Assembly (NCBI GenBank): GCA_030068075.1
Contig: JAINVK010000525.1
Span: 57,951 to 121,950, forward strand
Source of the DNA: Paguma larvata
Taxonomy: Eukaryota > Chordata > Mammalia > Carnivora > Viverridae
Direction: 5' to 3'
Length of the DNA stretch: 64,000 bases
A model generated the notes under the pieces. That model was not told the origin of the DNA. It saw only the letters and a program-made list of their open reading frames with translations, and ran no database searches. Positions 43,578 through 55,229 of this stretch are shown here, one piece after another. Position 1 is the stretch's first letter. Every line of letters begins with the position of its first letter. The position numbers were made by a program, and so were the translations under genes.

Positions 43578-44925
43578 CGGATGAGTGTTTGAGGATGATG
43601 ACAAAGATCACCTGACCTGGGGCCCCCCCACCCCAGACAGGTACAGTCAGCCTTCCATGGCTCTCGGCTCAGAACAGGATATACTTCTTCCTGAGTCCTG
43701 GGTGCCCTCCGGTGTTACTCTAATTAGAGCAGTGTTGCTTTTTACCCCTGTTGTTGTTATGGGGTTTTGTGAAATGGCTGTTGAGTTAGCCACGGACTAT
43801 GCTGAGCGACCTGCCTGGGTGGTCAGATGGACTCTTGAGGTTATCACTTATTATTTTTATTCTATTTTGCGGTTCTATAGGTTTTGAGAGGATGCCCCAA
43901 ACCAATTTTTCCCAAACTCTGTAACTTTTAGTATTGCATTTTGTAAATCAAGAAGTTTTTCAGCAATGTATAAAATCATGTTATAGCAGAAACACTATCT
44001 ATTAAAGCGTAGAGGGAAATCGGCCAGGAAATAATAATAGCAGCAAATCGTGTTATTTCTTAAGTGGCCAATATGTATACTTTTATTCCCTACCATTCTC
44101 GGGGGAGTTTCTGATCTTCAAGAGACAAATATAATAGGAGGTATGTTGCCCACCTGTGAATGGGGACATGTTGACAAGCCCACCAGGCAGGGGTCCTGGC
44201 AGAAAGCCTCTGCAGCTGTGCAAAGACAAAGCCCACTTGGGAAAGTAAAGGGCCGCATAAGGACTTGAGGTACAGAGCTGTCAGCTTGAAGGAAAATGGC
44301 TACGGGATAGTGTGGAGGTACGATGTTTAGGTTCTTAGAACAGTGGGTATTCCTTCGGAAGCCTAGTTCCTTGATGCAAGAAATGGGACATGTCTTCCTA
44401 GGTGTTCTTGCCTGGAAACAGATCTTTCTGAGGTGCTCTGTAGGTCAGCTGAGGAGCCATTTCTCGGCTTTTACAGGTTGCAGTTGGAGGTCCTTGCCGC
44501 TCTTGTCTTTGCTTGTTTGTTTGTTCCTTTATTCATTTCCTTCTTCACTCCGTATTTGGCGAGCGTTTTCGTTCTGACAGAGAATACAGAGACGAGCCTT
44601 GTTCTTGTCTTTAGTGTGGTTGGTCTGCTGGTTTGGATTCCTCCCACCTGTCTTTACCCATGGTGAAGGGGAAGGTTCTAAGAATGAGAAAGGAAAGTCA
44701 CTCCATTATTAGAGTCCTGAAGCTCAGATAAAAAATAATAGAAGTAACATTGAGAATTTAGACGCTGTCCTGTCTCGTTACATAAATGAATGTCACTTAA
44801 TCCCACAGCCACTTGAAAACTCCAACCACGCTCGCTCGTCTTGCCTGTGATGTCTCTGTTCCCACTGCCTTCCTGTGAATCCGTGCCTGCGTTAATGCGC
44901 TTCTGCACCATTGCATGGGCTTTCT
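43140..44925. other. Intron-like DNA after exon 2
   Basis: No further exon recognised. A 100-codon plus-strand frame at 43,585-43,887 is hydrophobic at its end but has no known relative and begins within a simple-repeat flank. Confidence 0.4.
43541..43576. repeat. (TG)n microsatellite
   Basis: About 17 uninterrupted TG units, likely polymorphic. Confidence 0.95.
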
Positions 44926-44929
44926 GTTT

Positions 44930-46560
44930 TATCCTGTGGTATTGAGATAGAAGTGACCTGTAGCATTGTGTAAACTTCAGGTGTGCAACGTGTTGACTGA
45001 TGCACTTCCGTATTGCAAATGATTACCACCCTGGCTTTGGTGAACGCCTCCATTATGTCCCTTCATTGCTATTTCCTTGCTGTGGTGAGAACACTTAAAT
45101 GGACTCTCTTAGCAACTTTCAAGTATATAATGTAGTATTGTTAACTAGACTCTCCAGGCTGTATGTGACATCCCCCAAACGATTCATGTTCTAACTGGAA
45201 ATGTTTGCTCTTTGACCCATATCTTCTCATTTCCAAAGAAAGAGACAGACCACTCCAGGTTGGTAGGGGGCAGTTTTAATAAGCAAAAAGAACTTACATT
45301 TGAGGTTCGTCTTAGGTGGCAGCAAGACAAATGGATCCCTGCACCCACTCTCTAAACCCTCCAAGTTTCTGAAGGAACCAAACTGGGCCTAGTCCTATAT
45401 TCCATGTAGGTGTTTTCAACACCAAGTCACCACCTCAAGGCTATGTCCTTGGAGCAGCCTCTGGAATGGGGAGGGCCATTAGAATACACACTACAAGGAA
45501 AGGAGAAAGGTGAGAAAGCTCTGATGGCCTGAAGTTTGGCTCGCAGGTCAACCGCAAACCACATCTTTCCGATGACATTCCACAACAGTCGCCCATGCAT
45601 TCACTTCTAGTAATATTTTATTTCCCCATGTGGTGTTCCACTACTGTCTAGTGCCTTTCCTTTCACTTTAACTGACTATATTGAGCATTTCGCTTTTTTA
45701 GTGAAAGTATTTGACATAAAAAATTGTGTACATTTAAGGTGTACGATGTGTCGATTGGATACATTTATGTAGAGTCATGTGATTGCCATTGTAATGATAG
45801 CACCCCTAGCACATGGCATAACTATAATTTCATTTTGTGATGGAAATAACTAAGATCTAGTCTTTCAGTGAGCTTGATTATTATTGTACAATATTGTTGT
45901 TTCACTATCCTGTGAATTAGATCTCCTGGACTTACTTGTCTATTGGTTTCGATCTGTCCACTTAGACGACATCTGCCCTAGTCTCCTAACCTTCACTTCT
46001 GATAACCTCCTTTAACTCTGTTTTTATGAATATGTTTTCTTTTGGGGAGGGATTCCACATATATGCTATATTATACTCTATTTGTCTTTCTCTGTCTGAT
46101 TTACCTTAGTGAGCATAATTTCCTCAAGGCCTATCTGTACTATTACAAATAGCAGGGTATCCTTCTTTCCCTGCCTAAATAATATTCCATTATGTACTTA
46201 TGCCACATCTTCTTTACCCACTCATTCACTGACAGGCACTTAAGTGATTTCCATATCTCGGTTATTGTGAATAATGTTGCAACAAACACGGGAGTACATA
46301 TTTCTCCTTGATATCCAGATTTTAATCCCTTTGAGTCTACACCCAGAAGTGTAAGTACTAAATCACGTTGTAATTCTATTTTTTAATTTTTGGAGGAAGG
46401 TCCATACTTCTTCTATAGTGGCTGAACACATTTACATTCCCACCAATGCGTACAAGGATGTCTGTTCCCTGACATCTTAGCCCATATGTGTTACCCGTTG
46501 TCTTCTTGACGATAGCCTTCCTAACATGTGCGATGCTCATAGCCAGATGATTCTATCATC
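44930..46560 (-). mobile_element. LINE-1 3' region(s), antisense, interrupted by duplicate arm 2
   Basis: tgttgactgatgcacttccg, aacatgttctaactgg-like blocks and, right of the interruption, ttgtgaataatgttgcaaca and ggctgaacacatttacattc are the antisense L1 3' UTR and ORF2 end. The L1 is split by the LTR-bearing segment at 45,233-45,852. Confidence 0.82.
45233..45852 (-). repeat. Inverted-duplicate arm 2: ERV LTR plus L1 3' end
   Basis: The reverse complement of 18,760-19,381 at about 98% identity by eye. Here the LTR has no retroviral interior and runs straight back into L1-type sequence (ggaaatgagaagatatgggt on the minus strand), as expected for a solo LTR. L1 flanks on both sides suggest this is the more original locus. 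Confidence 0.88.
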
Positions 46561-48220
46561 TCATCCTGAAGAATTTCACGAGTCCAGTAGCCTTCCTTTA
46601 TTTTATCTCATTTCTGTCCCCTTTAGTTCAATATGGCAATATTTCTGCTGGTGTAACCTTATTTTTACTCTGGGCTACTGCTGAGGTAGCTGATTAAATT
46701 CATGACTCATGCACATAATCCCTTTATGGTGATTGTCAGACCACTTTTTGGGGTTCTCTGTAGAACACGTTTTCTCGCTTTTTGCAATATGGATAACTAT
46801 TTGACTGTGAACATTATTCTTTGAGAAAATGGAGGGTGACTTTGTAGTTGGGGACCTCTCCTCAGTTTTGGACGGCGGGACCACCACCTAGGTTTCAGTG
46901 GCCAGGCTGCCATCACCCAAGACCTTAGTTGAGAGGTTTAACCCAGGTCTGTGGGGGCCATGTTGTCCCACACCTCCAGAAAGGGGTCCAAATCAGGGCT
47001 GCTACTCAGAGGATAGAACATTGAACCAAAGAAAATTATTCTCAAGCCTTAAAATGTAAAGAATTTGCCCTGCTAGGATTTGAACTTGCCTAGAACTTGT
47101 CACCCATCTCTCCTATTTCTCCCTTTTGGAATGGGAATAACTACGCTACGCGTGTCTGGATAGATACAAACTGGATAGAAGGAAGACTTGCCCTGTACAT
47201 TACAAGAGTCAAGGATTGGGATGTATGGTAGGAATTGGTAGGGAGATATTCCAAATATCCCTTCACAGTTAGGATTTATTTAGGCCAAGCTTTATATTAC
47301 AGAGCAAGGGTCACAAACTGAACTTGGCCCACAGCGATTGTAAATATGAACAATGTTCTAAAAATAATTGAATGAACCTTTTGTTAGACACCTACTTTTT
47401 AATTTGGCCCTAGTCCCTAACTCTCCCTACTGCTTCATACTGAGCTGCTTTCTGCTTAGACATTGACTCAGGCCTGAACCTTGAAGGCATTGCTTTTCTT
47501 AATGAGTACTGTATAACATATGAACAAAATATACAGGGCTAAGGGCTGTCTAGATCATCCCAGAAATATTCTCTACCATTTGTCTCTTCTCTATGCCATT
47601 AAGAGAGAGACACAGTCCTGAAGTTGTATGTCCGAATCAGGAAACTTTGCGTGAATCCAAGGACACTTACTCATGAAGCAAAACCAGAGTCCTAACGTAC
47701 CTCAATTCTAGTTGTTATTCAAGAGTAGCTTTTGAGAAAAGCCGTTCATGGCAAAGAAAACTAGTGAAAAGTATGGCTTTAATTCTCCTCTTTGATTAGT
47801 TAGATCAAGAGGGTTTAAGACCATCCCCCAACAATGAAACAAAGTGAGGCATTGATAGATCTAAGACGCTCGCTTTTTCTTAACTAAAAGTGCTTCTCTG
47901 CACTACTACAGTGAAGTTCCTGAGGACTTCATGAGTGTAGAACGCTGCTCTTTAAGGAAATTTTCCTTTGGTGTAAAAAGGATGTATGGCTTTGGAGCCC
48001 GATAAAGTTCAGGTACACTAAAGTTCACCTTACACTAGCTGACAAGTTTGGGAAAGTTACTTTTTGTCTTTATACACAATCTGTGAAAAAGGCATAATGC
48101 TATCCGCCTTCCACATTTGTTGAAACGTTACATTCTATTTTGTATTCAAAAGGTAAACATAGCATAATATATGTCCAGTTGCTGCAGCTTTCCTCCCTCC
48201 TCCCTAGTGTCTAACAATCA
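46561..48220. other. AT-rich, unassigned
   Basis: No gene or confidently named repeat. The 70-codon minus-strand frame at 46,675-46,887 has no support. Confidence 0.4.
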
Positions 48221-48224
48221 TGTT

Positions 48225-48985
48225 CTTTTAATTTATGGAAAATGCAAATCGAAAGTACAATGAGACATTACCTCACACTGTCAGAATGGCTCAAATCAAA
48301 ACCACGAGAAACAACAAGTGTTGGCAAGGATGTAAACAAATAGGTGGGAATATGATTTGGTGCAGCCACTGTGAAAAATGGTACGGAGGTTTCTCGAAAA
48401 AATTAAGAATGGAGGTACCCTATAATCCAGGAATTGCGCCACTGGTATCGACCCTAAAAATACAAAAGCACTCATTCAAAGGGATACATGCACCCTTATG
48501 TTTCTTGTAGCATTATTTACAATAAACAAGATATGAAAGCAGCCCAAGTGTCCATTGATAGATGAATGGATAAAGAAGATATGATATATATATAAAATGA
48601 AACATTTATTATTCAGTCATAAAGAAGATGAAATATTGCCACTTGAAACGACATGGTTAGAACTAGAGAGTATAATGCTGAGTGAAACAAGTCACTCAGA
48701 GAAAGACAAACACCATACGATCTCACACATATGTGGAATTTAAGAAACAAAACAAATGAACAAAGCAAAAAAAAGAACAAACTAATGGTTACCAGAGAGC
48801 AAGTGGGTGGGGCATGGATGATATAAGTAATGGGAAGTAAAGAGTACACCTATCGTGATGAGCGCTGAGTAATGTATAGAATTGTTAAATCACTATATTG
48901 TTAAATCACTATATTGTTCACCTGAAACTAATATAGTACTGTGCGTTAACTATACTGAAATTAAAATAAAAAACTTAAAACAATA
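48225..48985 (+). mobile_element. LINE-1 3' end (ORF2 terminus plus 3' UTR)
   Basis: Typical ORF2 terminal DNA (tggcaaggatgtaaacaaat, cactcagagaaagacaaaca, tctcacacatatgtggaatt) and the 3' end with cacctgaaactaatatagta. The ORF2 frame is interrupted, so the element is dead. A short duplication of ttgttaaatcactata lies at 48,885-48,915. Confidence 0.9.
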
Positions 48986-49077
48986 AAAATGGAAAAATAA
49001 GGAGAAAAGGCATACTATGTGGAATTGTGACCTGTTCACCTCTAGTAGGTGAACGTTTTTTTTAAAAGACATAGTTG

Positions 49078-49290
49078 GGGCACCTGGGTGGCTCAGTCAG
49101 TTAAGCAGCCGACTGCAGCTCAGGTCATGATATCACAGTCTGTGAGTTCAAGCCCCGCGTCAGGCTCTGTGCAGACAGCTCAGAGCCTGGAACCTGCTTC
49201 AGATTCTGTCTCCCTCTCTCTCTGCTCCTCCCCCGCTCGTGCTCTGTCTCTCAAAAATTAAATAAACATCAAAAAAAATTAAAAAAAAAA
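49078..49290 (+). mobile_element. CanSINE, plus
   Basis: Near-consensus head (gggcacctgggtggctcagt) and tail. It has a tandem partner 20 bases downstream, and agacatagt/cgacatagta flanks suggest a target-site duplication. Confidence 0.93.
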
Positions 49291-49308
49291 CGACATAGTA
49301 GAGTTGGA

Positions 49309-49514
49309 ACGGCTGGGTGGCTCAGTCAGTTAAGCGTTCGACTTCAGCTCAGGTCATAATCTCATGGCTTGTGAATTTGAGCCCTGTGCCAGGCTCTGTG
49401 CTGACAGCTCAGAGGCTGGAGCCTGCTTTGCATTCTGTGTCTCCCTCTCTGTCTGCCCCTCCCCTACTCTCTTGCTCTCTCTCAAAAATAAATAAACATA
49501 AAAACATTAAAAAA
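49309..49514 (+). mobile_element. CanSINE, plus
   Basis: Head ggctgggtggctcagtcagt, tail aataaataaacataaaaaca. It is the second of a same-strand pair. Confidence 0.92.
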
Positions 49515-49950
49515 AATAGTAGGTTTATCCTTACAAAACCAATCTATGGAGTCAAAGCTACCATCATGGTTCGGTTTTTAAAATTCTGATCATTAAAATC
49601 TATGATTATTGACTAAATCCTTAACTCCAAACTTTTCCATTTCTCGCCCATCATGTCAATTTCTCATTCACAAATTCTCTTGCATCAGCCTTGTTAGGGG
49701 AAAAAATTTTTTTCCTCTACCCTCTTAGGTTAATTCATTGAGGACTTGCAAATTAAACTGAAATGGTAGGCGAACAGGAGAAAAAAGATTTATTCATATG
49801 TAGAGAAGAACTTACAAAAAGAGTAGCTAGCTTACTACATGATTAACATTAGAGGCTTACATATCTAGCTTATTTGGAGAAAGGCAGTGGGGGAAAGAGT
49901 TTGCTTGGGAAAAACAGATAGGTTTGTTTAAAAAAGACAATGGATACCCC
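49515..49950. other. Unassigned AT-rich DNA
   Basis: No gene. It may contain an old LTR (aaaaaagatttattcatatg), but this is not assignable. Confidence 0.35.
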
Positions 49951-50110
49951 CAATGGATGGGACACCAGCTTAAGTTCGGCTCAGGTCACGATCTCACAGT
50001 TTGTGAGCCTGAGCCTGGAGCGTGCTTCGGATTCTGTGTCTCTGTCTCTCTCTCCCCTCCCTCCTTTACACCCCATCCCTCAAAAATAAATAAACATTAA
50101 AAAAAAATAA
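49951..50110 (+). mobile_element. CanSINE, plus, internally deleted
   Basis: A short head (gatgggacaccagcttaagt) followed by cacgatctcacagtttgtga and a complete tail. The part between the B box and the CT-rich block is shortened. Confidence 0.8.
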
Positions 50111-50159
50111 AAGGACAGTATAGTTTTTGGAGAACAAATGGGAGATAAGAAAGGTTTTT

Positions 50160-50800
50160 TTCTTCATGTTAAGTGTGTTCTGTAATCCCCCTCACCTAGT
50201 TCATCTACCCTCCACCCACACACACTTCCCCTCTGGGAACCATCAGTTCATTCTCTATAGTTAAGAGTCTGTTCTTGGCTGGTTTCTTTCTCTTTGTTTC
50301 CCTTTGCTTATTTGTTTTTTTGCTTAAATTCCACAGGAGTGAGATCATACGGTGTTTGTCTTTTTCTGACTGACGTGTTTTGCTCAGCATTATACTCTGT
50401 CTCTATCCATATCGTTGCAAATGGCAGTATTTCATTCATTTTATGGCTAGATAATATTCCATTTTATATATATCACTTCTTCTGTATCCATTCCTCCATC
50501 TCTGGATACTTGGACTGCTTCCATAGCTTAGCTATTCTAAATAATGCTGCGATAAACATAGGGGTGCACGTATCCTTTGAGTTAGTGCCTTAGTATTGTT
50601 AGGGTAAATTCCCCAGTGGTGTGATTCCTGGATGGGAGGGTAGTTCGATATTAATTTCTTGAGGAAGCTCCATACTGTTTTCCACAGTGGCTGCACCCAT
50701 TGGCATTCCCATCCACAGTGCACGAGGGTTCCTTTTTGTCTGTATCCTCGCCAACACTTGTCGTTTCCGGTGTTTTGGGTTGAGATAAGATTTGTTTCTG
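50160..50800 (-). mobile_element. LINE-1 3' region, antisense
   Basis: catcagttcattctctatag, tttgcttaaattccacagga and gtgcacgagggttccttttt are antisense L1 ORF2 end and 3' UTR blocks. Confidence 0.88.
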
Positions 50801-52671
50801 TGGGTGCGAGTGGTCTTTTCCTAACTTTGTGTGGTCATGAAACTTTCCCAGAGAAGGGATTTATCACAGATGTATTCTCCATCTTTTTCCTAGAGGAGAC
50901 CCTCTCAGAAGAGAGCATTTATGGCATTTCCCAGCGGTCGCTGCTTTGAGTCCCATCAGAGAAGCTCCGAGAAGACTTCTTTGTACATCTGTTGAATCTC
51001 CTCTGTCTTCAGATGAAAATCAGCTTTACACCAACTCTGGGGTTCCGTGTGGTTTTCTGAGTCAGCCCCTCTCCTTTCCTTCACTCCCACATCTTCGTCT
51101 CTGTAACAGACCAGCCTCAAAGTGGACAAGGAAGGACCATTAGGTGGTCACCCCAGCATAGACCTTAGATTCTCGTGTTGCTATCTATTTACTTAAAAGT
51201 GGAAATTAGACACCTGGAAATATTGAAGGCGTGGGAAGGACACGAGTAATTTCACTCTTACATCTATAAGGAATGACTCCAGTCTACAAGAGAAATAAAC
51301 AAAGACTAAGCAAATGAGAACAGGCAAAGGCTATTTACTCCGACTTTGATATAGCGAGGGAGTCTGCTGCTCTCTTGTATTTGGGCAGAGACTCAAAGGC
51401 AGACAGAGGAATAGGAAAGCTTTAAGGTGGAAAAAAAGGGAAGGCTTCAAGAATGTCCTGACCGGAGGCTGTTGTCATAGAGAAACTGTAGGTTAGGTAA
51501 CGAGAAGTAGGCCAGGCTGTGGGGTTGGTTCGGAGAGCAGATGGGGGTTTCTCTGGTTGATTCTAAATGGAATACACACTGTACAAAAGCTGTCAGTTAC
51601 TAATCAAGTCCTAGCCGTTTGGGGCCAATGCGACAGGGGTTATTGTTTGGTTTTCCAGACTGTAAGAGGTAGTGGCTTGACTTTCTGCCAGTCTGACTTG
51701 GAGATAGTAGGCTGGCGATTGTCGATAATGGGTTGTTCTCCTGAACTAATAATTGCCACAGATTGTGGGTCCCATTTTGTCTTTGAATTTAAGTTTTACC
51801 ACATTTAGAGAGGAGCACAGGGCTTCACCCCGCTGATTCTATTTGAAAGTTCCCTGGGCCCTGGCCGCTCTTACCGTAGGGCCTTTGCTTGATAGTCCTG
51901 TTCTGTGCCCCTCCCTCCCTTTAGGTCTCTGCTCCTGACAGTTTGCCATAGAGGCCTGGCCTACCTCTCCTATTTCCAATGACACCTGCCATACTTCCCA
52001 AATGTTTCACGTGATTTATTTTTCTTCCTGGCAACTTATAATTTGACATACACACATTACTTTATTTATTCTAATTATCCATTGCCCCTCACTGGATTCA
52101 AGTCTACACTTCACCTAGAGGGTAGCTACTGTGTCTATTTGATTCACTGCTCTTCTCCCCAATGCCCACAAGAGTGCTCCCCTGAAAGAAGGTGCAGACA
52201 CATATTGGTGGAATAAATGACATACACGTCCATCATTCATGCAGCCTCCCTGTGAGGGCAGCTGAGCTTTGCAATGGGACTACAGGTCAAGCCGGGTCAC
52301 TCCTGTCTTTGCTTCCTTTGACAATCCCAAAGCCCAAATTCTGGGATCTTCCCTCCTCAGGGGCAGCGGAGTAGGCATGGGGCACATCTGGTCCTGCCCC
52401 AAACAACAGATGAGAGAATTTCTTTCAACTGCAAGTCCTGTCCTACTTGAGAGTTGTACTAGAATTGATTTGTCTTGTGACTTTTTCAGAGATTTGTGTG
52501 CCCTAATGGTCTGTACTAGGGGAAGCAGCCTGGCTGGCCAGCCCTTACCCTATTACCAACTCATGCCATCCGTCCACCCTTCATCTAGAACCAGGCAGAG
52601 GGCACACAGAAGAGATATCAGATTGGGAAGAAAGCATAGTAAAGTTTTAACTTTGGTTTTTTATTTTTTTT
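50801..52671. other. Non-coding; L2 3' end near 52,060-52,220
   Basis: At 52,060-52,220 the plus strand reads like an L2 3' terminus (cacttcacctagagggtagc, ttcactgctcttctccccaa, tattggtggaataaatga). The rest is unassigned. No exon recognised. Confidence 0.45.
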
Positions 52672-52800
52672 TAATTTTTCTCAATGTTAATTTATTTTTG
52701 AGAGAGAGACACACACACAGAGAGACAGAGTACACAGGTGGGGGAGGGGCAGAGAGACAGGGAGACACAGAATCCAAATCGGGCTCCACGTTTTCAGCCC
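52672..52800 (-). mobile_element. CanSINE, minus, truncated at the VOPP1 promoter
   Basis: Reversed tail and GA-rich body to atcgggctccacgttttcag, then the sequence changes abruptly into the GC-rich VOPP1 promoter. The tRNA-like half is missing, so the border is a deletion or duplication breakpoint. Confidence 0.85.
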
Positions 52801-52824
52801 TGCCCCTCTCCTCCGTTGGCTCTT

Positions 52825-53250
52825 AGTGCCCGCGGGCGCATGCCTGAGCGGGCGTGCCAGGAGCACTCGCGGACGCGCGCGCGCGCGCGCGTGCTCGCCG
52901 GCCGGGGGCGGAGCGCAGAGGAAGCTGAGCTGCGCTTTGCGTCCTGGATCCCCGACCTCCGGACGCCGGCACCCCCAACTCCCGCTGGCCAGCGAGGGGC
53001 CGACGCCCCCCATGCTCTCGCCCACCCCACCGGGGACGTGCTGCTGACTCGCGCCTGCGACCCGACAGCGGGACACACCCGGAGAGGACACGGAGCCATG
53101 AGCCGCCAGCCCCGGAGGGTGGCGGCGCTGCTGCTCGGGCTGCTCGTGGAGGTAGGGGCCGAGGCGCGGGCCGCGCTGCCGGGCGCCTCTCAGATGCGCT
53201 CGGGAAGCGCCAACAATGCCAGGGGCTGAACTCGGTGCAACGCCGGGACC
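52825..53250 (+). promoter_or_regulatory. CpG-rich promoter of VOPP1 copy C
   Basis: Dense CpG including a run of about nine CG units at 52,875-52,892 (gacgcgcgcgcgcg), GC-box-like gggggcggag at 52,905-52,914 and no TATA box, surrounding exon 1. This is typical of a housekeeping CpG-island promoter. Copies A and B share parts of it. Confidence 0.65.
53098..53151 (+). CDS. VOPP1: VOPP1 exon 1, copy C
   Basis: ATG in ggagccATGa, 18 codons MSRQPRRVAALLLGLLVE, then GAG|GTAGGG. It has the same length and phase as human VOPP1 exon 1 (MRRQPAKVAALLLGLLLE, from memory), with a hydrophobic signal-peptide core. Human VOPP1 continues with a Cys-rich luminal part, one membrane helix and a Pro-rich cytosolic tail. 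No exon 2 appears in the remaining 10.8 kb, compatible with a long first intron. Four or five substitutions against human in 18 residues leave open whether this is the true orthologue or a diverged copy. Confidence 0.75.
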
Positions 53251-53715
53251 CCCGAAAGACCGTGTGGGAGAACCCGAGGGGTGGAGCGGCTGAGAACCAC
53301 AGCCTCCCGGGAGGACCTGCGTCAGTACCGGTGCTGAATATGTAGGGTTCCTGGCAACAAGGTCCCATCCGGCCTCCTCCCTGCTGCTCTCCGTCTTCCT
53401 TTCCATCCCCACCCGACACACCCTGCCCTTCCCCACCCCCACTCCCTCTTGCTCCAGGCTTCTTCTTTCTCTAGTTTCTCAGCTAGGGCTGGAGGACTCA
53501 GGAGTGACCTTTATGCATTGTAACTCACGTTCCCTACAGGAGGAGCCCCGAGATGAAGTCGGGGCTTAGGCTCCGGTGGTGGGGGGCGGTGGTCTGGGAG
53601 GGGTGCAGGCAGGCACAGAGTCTGGGCCACCGTGCCTTTGGCTTGAGGTGGGGGTGGGTTGTCGGCTGGAGGGTGGAGGTGCGAACTTGGGTACTTGTCT
53701 TTGTGGGAAAATGTC

Positions 53716-55228
53716 AAGGCAATGGCAGGGAAGTAACAGGGAGGAGCAGGAGGAAACTACTGAGTATCTTTCTCATTCTGCCCTGGATCCCCAAATTGGA
53801 AACCTTTAAGTGAGGCTGCCATGTGTTTAAAAGAAGTTCCCACAAAAGGACAACCCTTCTTAGTCTAGAAACCTTCTCCTAGGGAGGGTTGGACAGTGAG
53901 CATTGTCTTTTGAAACTAAGGAGAATAAGAGGACTACTGAGCAGTTTACTGAAATTCTGTGTATTTTGATGTCTGGGAGTCTTGAAATTAGAACCAAGTC
54001 ATGTTTAAGTGTGTTTTTGTTTTCTTGCCAAATGTTTTTTGTGCCCTGGAATGCCAACAGTTGTGGCAGCCCTTGGGTGCCAGTTCTCTGAAATAAACCT
54101 TTTCAACCCTCCCACGCTGTAGCGTTTTTAAAATCAGGGCAACATGCGATCTGAATGAAAAAGACGACTGTGGAGAGTTTGTTTTCTCTGGAAGCTCCGT
54201 GCATGGCTGGGTGCTGACGGAGGAGAGTTGGACCCAATGGTAAGGCCTTGTTCGGAAGCAGAGAAAGCCTGGCTCCAAGTCTGTGAACAGAGCCAGGGGC
54301 CTTGGGGCCAGACTTGGGGCTCTAACTGGCCCTCGCTTTCTTTTGGCTTATGCACAGCTATAAAGGCCAACCGGGAGGAAGTGACTCTAGAAGTCTATGG
54401 ATTAGGCTAGTGGTCACTTGATTCTCTAGCCGTGGGATGACAAGTAATTTTCCTAGAACTCACGGGTATCATCGGCTGTTGATTAAGCCTCTCAAATGCC
54501 TCCCTTCAGGAGGCCTGTCTTGATCACCCTCTGTAAAATTCCAACCCGGTTCCCCTCCCAGACCCCTTGCTCAGACCGATTCCCTCCTTCCTGTGTATCT
54601 GTTACTTTCAAAACCTGATGCAGTTAACATGATAGGGGCTGAGGTGTTCTCCATTTTGTTGGCTGAAATATCTCTCCAGCTCCTAGAACGGAACCTGCCA
54701 CAGAGTAGGACTCAGTAAATATTTGAATGAGTAGATAGATCCGCGAGTAATGACCGTGGGTGAAGGAGCTGAACACGTCTGTAGTAGGAAAGGGGAAGGT
54801 CATTGGGTAGCTGTGGACTCTGAAGAGCGGAGCGCTGTACTAACCTGTACTAAGCTGTACTTAGTTCACTCTAACCTGTTTGTGCACCTGCAAACAGGTC
54901 ATGGAGACAATGCATCAACTTTTCAGACGACTTAATTGTTAAAGTTTTCTGTCATATTGAGGAGAAATGTCTGCATTATTTTTAACTTGGTTCTAGTTCT
55001 GCATTTTTGGGCTTTTCAGAAGAAATAGAATCGCAATGTCAGCCCCTCAGCATTGGAACACAGCCATTATCGTCTCCACTGTGTTCTTCTCTAGGTTCAT
55101 TCCCTCCTGTCATTCTCCCGGGATTGGTTTTGAGTCCTCTCATGGTCCTCACAGCTGCCCCTTGAAAATTCTGTCCAACTCTGAAAATAATTGGTCCTAG
55201 AAAAAGTCCAAGGTGAATCCACTTTTTA
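53716..55228. other. Intron-like DNA; L2 fragment at about 54,480-54,740
   Basis: cctcccttcaggaggcctgt through gaacctgccacagagtagga and cagtaaatatttgaatgagt is a sense-oriented L2 3' end. No exon seen. Confidence 0.5.
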
Positions 55229-55229
55229 A

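Larger units (their letters stand above)
52806..53715 (+). repeat. VOPP1 exon 1 region, copy C (best preserved)
   Basis: Homologous to copies A and B and, in its 3' part, to fragment D at 18.5 kb. Similarity to copy B ends near 53,705 (acttgtctttgtggg). As the least damaged copy it is the likely parent or the functional locus. Confidence 0.9.

Noticed and set aside
48235..48510. A 91-codon frame that could be taken for a host gene
   Set aside because: It is the end of LINE-1 ORF2. The frames in the 50.2-50.9 and 59.5-60.2 kb L1 pieces are also transposon-derived.
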